Below are positions 34,138 through 44,640 of a stretch of DNA of 64,000 nt, one piece after another. The translations under genes and the position numbers were made by a program. The DNA is from Melieria omissa. Its lineage: Eukaryota > Arthropoda > Insecta > Diptera > Ulidiidae. The stretch is taken from the NCBI GenBank assembly GCA_963971225.1, contig OZ020270.1:31877823-31941822 (forward strand), in the 5' to 3' direction. Position 1 is the first letter of the stretch; each line of letters opens with the position of its first letter. The notes under the pieces are model-generated. The model was not told the origin of the DNA, did not search any database, and saw only the letters and a list, made by a program, of their open reading frames with translations.

Positions 34138-35008
34138 TATGTTCATTTTTTATAATCCCTAAGGCATTTGAAGAATTCGCTTTCTCTGCAGCAAATATAT
34201 TCTTTGATAAGCAAAATTCTTCACTGAACTCTTGATTTATAGCATTTTGAGTTTCATTGTCAATTTCAAACAAACTGGTATTATTGTCAATTATTATAAA
34301 TGAACCTTCGTCAGTTGGTTCACAATTGAAGGTTCCTGCCTTAAATGCTATTATTTTCATTGAGATCATGATCGCAAGAATATGGTCAAACTCAAAAAGT
34401 GAAGGATTATTGTTTGTAACTCCGCTTTTTCTTACCAAATAAAAAAGATTTTCAAGCGGGTCTTGATTAAGTCTTGATAATAAAAGAAAATTGGATTTTT
34501 CCACCCAGATATCTTGTGAAAGAGACAAAACGGAAGTAACTGATAAAACTATACCATTTCAACAGTATACAGTTTTAGGATACTGACAACTTTTGACATA
34601 GTTTTTCATTTCCTTCAAATAATTTTGGATATTGTTATTCTCACGAAGAGCTGATCGGAAAGGATTTTTATCAAAAAGAACATGGCTATTCAAACAATCA
34701 AAAAGTCTGTTTATTTTTTCAATAAATATAGCTGTAGGCAAAGCTTTTTCTCTGCAATCATTATAACAGCCATTTTCTGGTTGAATTGTTTTTATCCAAT
34801 TCAGATAACCTGCAAATAATCGACCAAGAAATATGTCCATCAGGCGAAGTTTCATCATCAGCAAATTTGTTGAAGCGAAAGCGATCGTCAACGAAAAAAG
34901 GTATACACACAAAAAGAAGCGCAAACAATTGAAATTGTGTTGTTGCTTTTGTTGGCTTTTTTGGTGGTTGATTATTTCATTGCGTGTGAAGGCAACGCAC
35001 ACAATTTT

Positions 35009-35054
35009 GCGAATATTTTCGACTAGCCGAAGTGCGTATGGGACCTGCTGCGCT
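35009..35054 (+). repeat. 46-bp repeat shared with 44641-44686
   Basis: GCGAATATTTTCGACTAGCC, then GAAGTGCGTATGGGACCTGC, matches 44641-44686 with three differences in the same orientation. The P-like element 35101-44556 lies between them. Removing it puts the two copies about 175 bp apart. Confidence 0.85.
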
Positions 35055-35976
35055 GAAAGCAAGGCGCATAACAGCAGCAGTAACATCATCACAGCGCACA
35101 CAAAGTAAATCCTAAGTAGCGCCACTCTTTTTTGGCCGGACACTAGTGGCAGTGTTGCCGCACAAGCAGTGCTACCCCATAACGATTTTCTGTTGGTTTT
35201 GGGAGTAAATTTTATGGCTAATTTTCTGACTGCTCTTTCCAATCAAGAAATAAAGAAATGTTTGAAAGATTAAATACCTTAACAAAACTGTAAAATTACT
35301 GGAGAAATACAATAGTTATTACCACAATTGATTAAAATAGACAACATTTGAATAAAAATTTCAATTTTTCTTTCCTAAAAATAATTTCATGATAAAAACA
35401 TAAAACAATCTGAATCAATATCAAGGTAATTTTGTTATTGTACAAGGTAAAATGCGAACGACAAAGTTTCTTGCAATAAATTATTTCAAAATTTGTGTGT
35501 TATAGTAATGTCGTGCATCTTCAGAGCTCTTAATACGTACTAAAAATATGTTTTTATTCATTTTGATTGGTAATATAAACTCACAACACGATAATTTAAT
35601 CAAAAGGTGATGAATGTGTTCAGAAGAACATTTTCGTATTCATTATTAAATTTCTTTGATGCGACTAAACTGAATGAAATAATTTTAATGAAATCATAAT
35701 CATTACAAACATTTCCCATCTTAATACATTTCTATATTCACCATCGATAACAAAAATTTCAACCCTGTCTTATAATAAGAAAGTGGTCAATTTCACCACA
35801 AAATGTGCAAATTTCACCTCCAATGCAGAAATGAAATGTCATTTTTGATTACATTGTTCAAAAGGAACAAAATATCGCAACGAAACACATTAAAAATTAA
35901 TATAATAAAGTGCAGAAGTGAAACCTGGTGAGTATCTATCAATCGTACTTTTTTAAATTGTATTTTCTCTTTTAGG

Positions 35977-37501
35977 TAGCCATATTGCGCTCAAGTTGCA
36001 GAAGCAAGTCGCGGAAATGCAATTCGCCGGGTAGCCATTATATCCAGGAGCAGGAGCATATTCTTCGGTTTGCTCCATCGAAATGCAATGTGCGAATTGT
36101 AATGTAAGTCTGAATTAAATGAAGACATATCTAATACGTCGCTTTAATTTCTTTTTCCCCACCACTTTGCCTGGATCTCTGTCTTGTCGTCGACCAATTG
36201 AAGGATTATACAAGCACGGGAAGATCCACTTAAGGCAGGTTCTAACCTTGTGGATCCGAAAAAGTGTATTTTTTTTAGGAATTTTTTTTGAGAAAACGGT
36301 TAAAGATACAACGCTGAAAATTGTTTCTGGATATGAACACACATTTATTTAGAGAATATAATTTTTAAAATTGAATGAATCAAAAAAGGGGGAGGGGGCG
36401 TCCATCAGTGGCGGCATGTCGGCGAGGAGGTGTCCCGCTACCGGAAGTGATTCCGTCAAAACCCGTGATCGGAAACACAAAAATCGAACACATTCTTAAT
36501 GTGTACCGTATTATCTATTGAATGAACTACGATCATGAAAAAAAAATCGAAATTAAAAAAGTTATGAGGTTTTGAAAAAAAATTACGATTTTCGCATTTT
36601 TTGTTCACTAATTAGTTTTTTAAATAAACAATTTTCAATATTTTTGGCTGATCGTAGTTCGTTTATTAGAAAAAACCCTAAGGAACATTTGGAAAAAATT
36701 TGGTGACGATTGGTTCATTCCAGCGCCTTCAATCACTTCCGTAAGGTCCGAAAATGTGGTTCTGAGAAAAACGCGTTTAAAGTTTAAAGCGCGCTTGGCC
36801 GGTGCTCTACACTGCTCTATGTAACGGCCTGTAACTTTTGTAATTTTTCAAATTTTGATCTGAAATTTCTGGAGCACATTTTTGAAACATATATCTACAC
36901 GATAAGGCAAAAAAAAAATTGGTATTTTTTTTTTCCACAAGGTGAGAACCTGCCTTAAGCGTTTGGCGAAACGCCCCAGCGATGAACGCTATGTGGATGT
37001 GGCAGATCGTAAGCGACCAGCAGGCACTGACAGTCGTTTCGAGGCACCACTGCCACATTTTGATGCAAGTCTAGTGTCATCCAGAAGGTACGTTTTACAT
37101 TATATTCTCTTGTTCTCCATAGGCCGAAAAAAACTATTCTGAAAACATTCTATTAATTTATTTGCGTGTTGGTTTTATTCCGCAGTTACGATAAGAAGCG
37201 TGACGATTATGGCAGCTCAACTTCCAGCAAGCGTGGCATTGACGGCTACACAACGGCCACGAAACGCCTGGACTATTCCAAGCGCGGCGATAACACAAGC
37301 AGCAGCTCAAAGCGGGCAGCTATTGATGATTACACTACAGCGCCGGCAAAGCGAAGCACCGATGACTACAGCAAACGCAGTACTAGCGACTACATTTCAT
37401 CGTCCACGTCGTCAATGGCAGTGGCATGTATGTGGCATGGCATGTACACTGGCGGCCGGCCAGCACAGGATCATTATGGTGCACCGGTGTCACCCTATTG
37501 A
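35977..37501 (+). pseudogene. Spliced host-like gene fragment inside the P-like element
   Basis: A coding exon runs from about 36200 to 37087, interrupted by a MITE at 36234-36954. Across the insertion site the frame reads REDPLKRLAKRPSDER and then VADRKRPAGTDSRFEAP. Intron 37088-37185 (98 bp) has GT...CGCAG borders and splices in phase into 37186-37501, which is rich in KRDDY- and KRSTDDYSKR-type units and ends PVSPY. A further possible exon (35977-36105) sits between a GTGAGT...TTTTAG intron and a GTAAGT donor. The lysine/arginine/aspartate/tyrosine-rich tail suggests an RNA-binding-type nuclear protein; I cannot name it. The presence of an intron argues for capture as DNA. Confidence 0.6.
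36234..36954. mobile_element. piggyBac-type MITE in an exon
   Basis: 721 bp flanked by TTAA (36230-36233 and 36955-36958) with inverted ends GGCAGGTTCTAACCTTGTGG and, on the other strand, GGCAGGTTCTCACCTTGTGG. It contains no transposase. TTAA duplication and TIR layout indicate a piggyBac-mobilised non-autonomous element. It sits inside the exon of the host-like gene fragment. Confidence 0.9.
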
Positions 37502-38851
37502 AACGCAATCGAAAGTTTGATGTTTGGTTGGTTCAATTGAACAGCATCAATACACACATACATTTTATTAAACCCTTTTTCTAATTCAGCCAAACGCAAA
37601 AGCAGACATCGAATCAACAACCATAACAACTATCGGCAGGCGGCATCCTACTGCTAGCAGCATCTAGATCTGAAAATGTGTTTGCTTTTTCCACACCACC
37701 GAAGGGGTATGCAAAATGGCGCGTTACCGATGTTTTTTGGGTGCTCGGTTCCCCTGTAGGCATATTTTCACCCTTGTGACGTGAAGAAGGTGGAAAACAC
37801 CAGTCAACCTGATTCGATAACATCCACGAAAAGAAAAAAAAGAAAAAAACACCACCGTCGACAGCTTTGATGTCTCCGAAATTTTCTTCCACCTTCTTTT
37901 TGTAGCGTTGGGAAATCGCATACGCTGCGGCAGTCGATTTTGTGGTTAGCTTATCTGCAGAACAATGTTAAATTACATCCAACACATTAAAAAAATATCG
38001 GAGGATTTTTGTTATTTACCCTCGGAAGATATAGCTTAAACAACCAAAAAATGCGTTAAAAGACCATTTTTGATGAAATAACTTACCAAAACTTACAAAA
38101 TCACTAAAAGACGGGTGCCCACAACCGAACTAATTGCGGTGCCCACAACCGAATTTGGCAGCCATTTTGAGAAGTAGTGAAAAATTTGTTCGGGGTAAAC
38201 ATATTGGTTGTAATCAATATTGGATCACAAAGTATAATAAATTAACTAAATAAAAATGCATTTTACTCGCCTTCTCGATGGATTCACTTCGATTTATGAC
38301 ACCATTTAAAATGTGTAAACAAATTTTTGTCTTATTTTTTAAGCACAGAAAGATATATATGGTCCCAGCACAAAGCAGGCGTGTGTGTTCGACTTAGTAT
38401 TTGGCACAAAAAGATCGTGGTTCCATAATGAACAAATGGCCTTAGTCAAAAAAACCCAGCCTGCTTTCTATCAAGAGATACGAAGGGGTGCCCACAACCG
38501 AACTATGCCCACAACCGAACCTTTTACCCTATATATATAATTTATATATTAGATAAAAAAGATATATACAGTTAAGGTAACTTATCCACCTAAGCATATA
38601 CAAATCTAGGCAACAAAGTGGTGGGGAAAGGAAAAAATAAATTTGTTTGTGTTTTGAAATTGCCCTGAGAAAGTTATAATAAACAAATTAATGGGAAAAT
38701 TAGCAAATTAAATTAATTAGTAGTAACAATGTTGGCACCCTGAATTTTAGGAACGTCGGACAGACACTATTGAATACAAATAGTTTTAAATTATTTGCAA
38801 GCTGATATTCGAAATCCTAACTAGCAGACAATAGCGGACAACAGACGGACG
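37502..38851. other. Non-coding part of the P-like element
   Basis: No gene recognised. 37502-37950 may be 3' untranslated sequence of the captured gene. 38115-38521 contains four copies of TGCCCACAACCGAAC in two pairs (38116, 38139; 38489, 38506). The rest is AT-rich and ends in the GGACG target duplication of the Transib-like element. Confidence 0.45.
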
Positions 38852-38890
38852 CACAGTGTTTCGACTCCATACAAAATTGGGACAAAAATA
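38852..38890 (+). promoter_or_regulatory. Left terminal signal, 23-RSS-like
   Basis: Heptamer CACAGTG (38852-38858), 23-bp spacer (38859-38881), nonamer-like ACAAAAATA (38882-38890). Consensus for vertebrate signals is CACAGTG and ACAAAAACC. A weaker ACAAAATTG lies at 12-bp spacing as well. In family terms this would be the transposase-binding end; binding is inference. Confidence 0.6.
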
Positions 38891-39212
38891 GAAGGAGTGC
38901 TCTAAATTCGCTGAAAATTTGCAATCTGAATTATTTGGGGCTACTGACTTCAAAAATGATGTTTGTTTTCCAAAAAAATATATAGCTTTAAAAAAAATCG
39001 AATATATATAACCAAGTATGCTATCACCACCGAGCCCAAACCGCTGGAGCTATAATGATGAAATTTGGTCAATAGTTGTATTTTAAAAAGTCAACCTTTA
39101 AAAAGGAACGATTTTAAAAAATTCGACCTTGAAAGGCCGCAAACGGGGTTGTGAAGCTTATATAGACGGACATTGTGTTTTGGTCGGATTGTTTTAAAAT
39201 TTTGTATATATA

Positions 39213-40830
39213 CAGTGGTGAGCAAAATAATAAGAACAAGAATATGTATGCATATAAACTTCGCACAATAATTAAACCAATTAAAAAATTACCATACAAG
39301 TTTGCAGATCATTTTATTTATAGGTTCGTTAACAGTGGCTAAGCATTGTTTTATTTTCAAGATTTTTTGCAGCCCAACAAAAACATTTGACAAAAACATA
39401 GAAAACAAGTTGTTCAAAATAATAAGAACAAGTTAAATGCTAATGTTTTTTTTGCTATTTAAAATACCAAAACCACTCTATTGTTTAATATTTTGTATTG
39501 TAGCCCTTGCTGGTCTCCACTGCAATGCACCGCCTATCCATGGAGTCAATAAGGTCTCGACATCGTTGTACAGAGATTGCATTCCATGAAATTTGTGCCG
39601 CAGCCCATAATTCGTCCGTATTTTTAAATCTTTTAGTACCAATGGCGCGTTTTAAGTCCGCCCATAAATGTTCAATGGGGTTTAGGTCTGGACTTTGCGC
39701 GGGCCACTCCAAAAGATTAACATTTTGCGCTGCAAACCAATCTTTGGCCAGGCGAGATGTGTGTTTGGGGTCATTATCCTGTTGGAAAATGACTCCAGGG
39801 CCCATGACTTGTTGCGCATAAGGAAGCATTTCAGTGGACAGTATGTCAATGTATTTTTGGCTGTCCAGGTTGCCTTTTATGAGATGTATGGGCCCCACAC
39901 CGTACCATCCAAAGCAGCCCCATAACATAATGCTTCCACCTCCATGCTTAACAGTCTTCTGCGTGTATTTGCTGTCATACGCACGGTTCACAGGGCGGCG
40001 AACATACTTTTTGCCATCGGATCCAACTAGGTTTACCTTTGTTTCGTCACTAAAAAGTACGCTACGCCACTTCGATTGGTTTCTATCAGCTAAGTGCTTT
40101 CTGGCAAACTTAAGTCGTTCTTTCACATTTTTCGCCCGCAACATCGGCACCTTGCGCACCACCCGGCCGTATAAATTGGACTCCCGTAGCCTTCTGCGAA
40201 TGGTAGAGCTGCTAACTTTTGCACCACATTCAAGTCCAATTACTTCTGAGGACTTGAATGGGTCGTCTTTTGCCGCTTTTATAATTCGCCTGTCCATTTT
40301 TTCGCTCGTTTTCTTTTTTCGGCCTCGAGTTTCTGGTTTTGGCGTCCAATTTACGGCGTTATCGATTTTGCAAAGCGATATCTTAAATATCGTGGATATT
40401 TCGCGATATGTTTTTCCTTCTTCTACCATCGCCCTGATCATTTGTCTTTCCACATTTGTGCAAGTTTTACCGCGACCCATTTCTATGGTTAATGAACAAA
40501 TTTTTTTTTTTTTTACATGCATTATGCAAGCTTTTATATTTTTATGCAATAACTTACCGTAACGTTAAGTGAAATTTGCGAAAATGTTGCTTTAGAACAG
40601 GTTTGACAACGTGTTCTTATTTTTTTGCACAATAAAATTTTTCTCGAATCGATAAAAAAAGCGGGTTGCGGACAATGTCATACGATTTTTTGTAAAACAG
40701 TAAAATTTGTGTGAAAATGACAGTTAAGACAATGTGGGTAGATCAAAAGTTTTTGTAACAGCACAGTTTACTTAAAATATATGCCAACATAATAGTAAAA
40801 GTATTGTTCTTATTATATTGCTCACCACTG
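39213..40830 (-). mobile_element. Tc1-like transposon, apparently complete
   Basis: 1618 bp bounded by TA (39211-39212, 40831-40832) with ends CAGTGGTGAGCAAAATAATA (left) and CAGTGGTGAGCAATATAATA (right, minus strand). A second copy of the AATAAGAACA motif lies about 200 bp inside each end (about 39416 and 40610), the inverted/direct-repeat layout known from Bari- and Minos-like elements. It carries one intact transposase gene. It is inserted in the Transib-like element. Confidence 0.93.
39485..40480 (-). CDS. Tc1-type transposase, DD34E, intact
   Basis: 331 codons if started at MGRGKTC (40480), which fits Tc1 lengths of about 340; the frame is open to 40549, but the extra 23 residues lie in an A/T run and look untranslated. 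Residues about 1-110 form the paired-type DNA-binding region (MIRAMVEEGKTYREISTIF, SSSTIRRRLRESNLYGRV) with the basic RGRKKK. Catalytic residues: D in LFSDETKVNLVG, D in FQQDNDPKHTS, and E in SPDLNPIEHLWADLKRAIG, with exactly 34 residues between the last two. No stop or frameshift. It moves the surrounding element by cut and paste at TA sites. Confidence 0.93.
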   Translation of the reverse strand: MGRGKTCTNVERQMIRAMVEEGKTYREISTIFKISLCKIDNAVNWTPKPETRGRKKKTSEKMDRRIIKAAKDDPFKSSEVIGLECGAKVSSSTIRRRLRESNLYGRVVRKVPMLRAKNVKERLKFARKHLADRNQSKWRSVLFSDETKVNLVGSDGKKYVRRPVNRAYDSKYTQKTVKHGGGSIMLWGCFGWYGVGPIHLIKGNLDSQKYIDILSTEMLPYAQQVMGPGVIFQQDNDPKHTSRLAKDWFAAQNVNLLEWPAQSPDLNPIEHLWADLKRAIGTKRFKNTDELWAAAQISWNAISVQRCRDLIDSMDRRCIAVETSKGYNTKY

Positions 40831-42092
40831 TATACTCAAACAAAAATAACTAAATACGTATTTCAGCGTTTTTCAAAATTCGACCTTCAAAGGGTGGAAA
40901 GAGGGTGATAAAGTTGCTTGAAAGAAACCATTTTTGGTTTTATTTCCATAGAGCTTCACATAGAGATGACACAGCTATGAAGATGCAATGCTATGATAAA
41001 ATTTCGAGGATGAAACAAAATAACTGCCATTTTTCAAACCGTTCAGTTTATTCAGTTTCACTATCATCAGATATGATGTTTTTAATCCCACACAAAGAGT
41101 TCAATTGAAATAAAACTATTATACAAATAGTTTTCTCCCATAGTTTTCTTCTTAATTGTAAACAAGTCTTAATAATGCAAGGTAATTTTAACAAAATTGC
41201 CTTCCTCAACTTTTCCATATTCTCCAAAAAATATGAGCATTACATAAATCACACTTTAGCAAAAAATTTTTTAGCAATGGGAAAAATAGGATAATATGGC
41301 TCTAAACGGGTTAAACGGGTAAGCCAAACCCATTTTTATATAGAACATTGATAAATTGAGACATTGGATTTGTTAATATAGACATTTTCATATTTTATGA
41401 AAGACTTCCGTACGGCAACTCTGCCTTTAGTGGGCGGACCATGCCCATTTTAAATAGCGACAGTGCTACTATACTTTTTCTTTCCAGTTACATCACTTTC
41501 TGGCCGTTACAAGCTCCGTACCACAGTGAATGTACCGGTGGGCACCTCAATGTAGGGTACAAAAATCCAATTTTTTTTAGTTAGAGTAGTTTACAAAAAT
41601 TCGATTATTTTCCAAGATCGCAGGAAATCGCAGAATTTTTTTTATTGATCCAAAAGAAAAAAGTCCATTCTATAGGATTGCGTAAAAAAGTAGGTGTAAT
41701 AATGCGCAATTCGACATTTGCGATCTACAAAAATATATAGTTTTTATAGCTTTTAGTAAAAAAAATGTGTTTTTTAAATAACATACAACCCCGGTTTTAT
41801 TTAACTTTTTTTTAAAATAGCTCCTGAAATGATGTTTTGGACTCTTATAAGTGCATAGCAGTAACATTTTCTCCGATTGAAGCGAAAATAGTGTTCTGGT
41901 TACGTTTTCAATTGTTGACGCTCAAAACTGCATTTTATCACAAAACAATTTTTCTAGAATTTGGTCAACTTGTAAATGCTATAACTTTCTCAAAATTTAC
42001 CCGATTAAGAAATCATTTAAGATCTTGCTTAATGAAAGTATTATTTTTCAAATGACACCAATTTCTTTGATATCGGTGACATAAAATTTTTA

Positions 42093-42120
42093 TATTTTTG
42101 TCCCACTTCGGAACACTGTG
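42093..42120 (-). promoter_or_regulatory. Right terminal signal, 12-RSS-like
   Basis: On the minus strand: CACAGTG (42120-42114), 12-bp spacer TTCCGAAGTGGG, nonamer-like ACAAAAATA (42101-42093), the same nine bases as in the left end but at 12-bp distance. Confidence 0.6.
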
Positions 42121-42149
42121 GGACGCCCCAAAAGGAAGTGTATCTCATC

Positions 42150-44055
42150 TTAGACGTGTGTAACACGTAAAAGTTTACGGCACTTGAGTGTTGTAAATTT
42201 CTTTACATTCACTTCCTTATTAAAAGTTTTTATTGAAAAATATGTCCTGATCCTTATGAAGAGGGCTTTCAGGACATCGGGATTGCAGTTACTGCAACAA
42301 ATGTATGGGTCTATATCCCCCATTTTGCCCAAAAGAGCTTCACTTAAACCAATTAAGTGACACAGAGAGTCGAAGTGCTCACAAAAGCGATTATTTAAAT
42401 TGGAAATGAAGGTTACGAATTGTGTTGGGGGCCGCACAAGACAACACTTATCGTATTGCTTTTCAATGCAAAACAAAAAGTCATCATTGACTACTTCATC
42501 TCCAAAGTAGGGCAATGGCTCCAAACAATTGTGGAGTCTATAAAATTTTAAATATATATAGCCACATACATACGAAAGAGCATTTCTTTTCAAAAAAATG
42601 GATGAGTCTAAATGTATATCAGCTTGTATTTTTTCAAAAACTGAATTTCCAGGTCTTGGCAAGCGTTGAAAAGTTTCCTTCTGCCTGTCTTTTGCTCAAA
42701 ATTGCGTCCATAATTCACGGACAAAATATGAAGAAATGTTGCAAATAAATCACAAACGAAAATATTAAAGTCACTAATCGAGTTTTATTCGATTTGTTAT
42801 TGGGTTGTAAGCGCGATTAACACTAAATAGCACAAGTAGAAGGGCGCACAAAGTCGCTCAATCGTTTTTTTAATTCCAGGCAGAAGATTAAAACCAAACA
42901 TCGTAAATGATTGCGAAGTTCAATTAATAAATTATACATTTACATTTTGTCGTCGTAGAAAACGTATGTCATATGTACCATTGAATTTAATAGCACATAC
43001 GAAAATCTTTTTCTCAGGCGACAATTTGAATGTTTAGCCAAATAAAAATGATTGCAAGCATAATATATTGCATATTTTACAAATAATCACCCTGTACAAC
43101 CCATATCTGATTACAATCACAGGTACTAACTAGTGCATAGGCTTGTAGGGAAATACCGTTTTATGTATTCTTCAAATAAGCACTTTTGTTCACTTAATAA
43201 TAAACTGGCATTCAAGCGGTAACATACATAAGAAATTATGAGCATATACCGAAGAATAAGTGCAGTTTATAGTACAACAAAAACACTCACAGCGTATTTC
43301 ATTACATTACAAATGCATAATATTTACAGAAAACAAAAAATATTTCTAGTCATATTTACAGAAAACAAAAAATATTGCTAATCATATTTACAGAAAATAA
43401 AAAATTACTTAGAAAAGCAACTGGCATTCAGTGCACACCAAATTTAAACTATATTTTATATAATATGCATTCTAAACCATCACCATTTTTTGATGATTAA
43501 CTGATTTTAATTTCACCTTTTTATTTCCGTGCTTCACTTTGATCGCAGCTTTGCAAATTTGAAATGGGGCGAATGTGTTCTTTAAAAACTTGAAAGAATT
43601 ATATGACTTTATAAATTATATTTTGTTTTATTTGATTTTTCTTAATATTACAAATATATAGAATATAAGTTACTGTATATCGTGCGTCGAGATTTGCTCT
43701 AAAAAACACTTTACCGTAGGAACACCATTGGAGCGTATAGACGTATGGGCGCACGGCGTAAATACGCTGTCGAAATACGTTCAGACGTTGCCTTGCTCAC
43801 AATTCTAGCACAATAGGAATAGGAATATATTTGTTTATAGCACTGGTAGTAGTTACTAAGAACTCGCGACATAGCAAACCGTTTGGCACTACGGATTTAA
43901 AAACACAACACAACAAAACAGCCTCCGGCGTTGGGCTAAATTAATTTAAAAAACATTTCAAATTACAAACAAATTACTTACAGCGTGGCCTCCCGCCGAA
44001 ATCGATGAACACTTTCAGCTCCCTTGCAGCCGCAAACACACTTTCTAGTCATGAT
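42150..44055 (-). pseudogene. P transposase with THAP exon and C-terminus, middle deleted
   Basis: First exon 44055-about 43982: MTRKCVCGCKGAESVHRFRR, the start of a THAP zinc-finger domain, ending at a GTAAGT donor. After about 1.3 kb of AT-rich sequence, 42150-42662 encodes the C-terminal part (LSYVCGYIYLKFY, ICCSNCNPDVLKALFIRIRT, YFSIKTFNKEV). The catalytic middle is absent, so it cannot be a transposase. A protein with the DNA-binding domain alone could act as a repressor, as P-element KP-type deletions do (family knowledge); expression is not shown. Confidence 0.75.
42663..43977. other. AT-rich interior of the second P-like element
   Basis: No gene seen. 43300-43415 holds three copies of a roughly 38-bp unit (ATTTACAGAAAAYAAAAAAT then ATTDCTARTCAT). 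43750-43830 is less AT-rich. Probably intronic relic or deletion-scarred transposon sequence. Confidence 0.5.
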
Positions 44056-44640
44056 GCTGAAAAAAATATAAAAATACATGAAAATTTCTTTATAAAAACT
44101 TAAAAATTGCCCATACTTACAAAAATTGCGTTTCGCCTTTGGAAATTCAAGCAAGAATACCATTTGAATTTCATTACCAACTGACATTGACTTGTGGTGA
44201 ATATATATAAGAAAGGTAGAGTTGCTCTTGAATAAAAAACGAAATAATTTAAATTTGTTCATAAATTTTGGTAAAAACCAAATAATTTATGAGAATTTTA
44301 TTTAGCTTTCTTTTCTCTGGTTATACCAACATAAAAAGTAAGCGATTCCTTTATAAAATCGTCTTAAATTACGTTTAAGAAATTCATAGAAACTGCAATT
44401 TTTTCAGTATTTTTCACGTACACGCAATCCTGCCACTAGTGTCCGGCCATCGTGGTGAGCTCAGTTTTACACGTGAACAACAACAATTTGACAGTTCTTG
44501 TCATACAGAATCGACGCCTGGTTGTCAAAGAGTGGCGCTACTTAGGATTTACTTTGGCGCACAGTTGATGTGACTGACCACATCAACATAAAGCAAATTA
44601 TGAAAGCTGACTTCGAATTGAGAAGTTTGCCGAAGTCATC

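Larger units (their letters stand above)
32977..34840 (-). pseudogene. P-type transposase C-terminal relic, split by a mariner
   Basis: From right to left: 34559-34840 (FIEKINRLFDCLNSHVLFDK, NPFRSALRENNN), 34138-34528 (LLSRLNQDPLENLFYLVRKS, NNNPSLFEFDHILAI), then after the mariner 32977-33167 (RYFSGFILMQTIEKFDCHNC). These are the C-terminal third of a P transposase. The THAP and catalytic parts are absent. A stop near 34559 separates two of the pieces. It is distinct from both larger P-like elements in this window. Confidence 0.85.
38852..42120. mobile_element. Transib-like element, copy 1, with RSS-like ends
   Basis: 3269 bp flanked by GGACG (38847-38851 and 42121-42125). Both ends begin CACAGTG (the exact V(D)J heptamer), followed by TTTCGACTCC on the left and TTCCGAAGTG on the right. 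5-bp GC-rich duplications and a CAC...GTG end are Transib features. Without the Tc1 inside (39213-40830) it is about 1.65 kb, with no transposase. Long stretches (CCCAAACCGCTGGAGCTATA; GATGAAATTTGGTCAA; GGTCGGATTGTTT) are shared with 53280-54630, defining one family. Confidence 0.85.
35101..44556 (-). mobile_element. Second P-like transposon with nested elements and host-like exons
   Basis: Perfect 30-bp terminal inverted repeats (35101-35130 and 44527-44556; CAAAGTAAATCCTAAGTAGC then GCCACTCTTT) and a 7-bp target duplication GCGCACA (35094-35100 and 44557-44563). The duplication length and CA start agree with the P-like element at 6621. Further inside, GGCCGGACACTAGTGGCA is also inverted (35134 and about 44436). 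Contents: host-like exons (plus strand), a TTAA-flanked MITE, a Transib-like element holding a Tc1, and P transposase N- and C-terminal parts (minus strand). Without the Transib-like element and the MITE it is about 5.5 kb. Confidence 0.85.
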
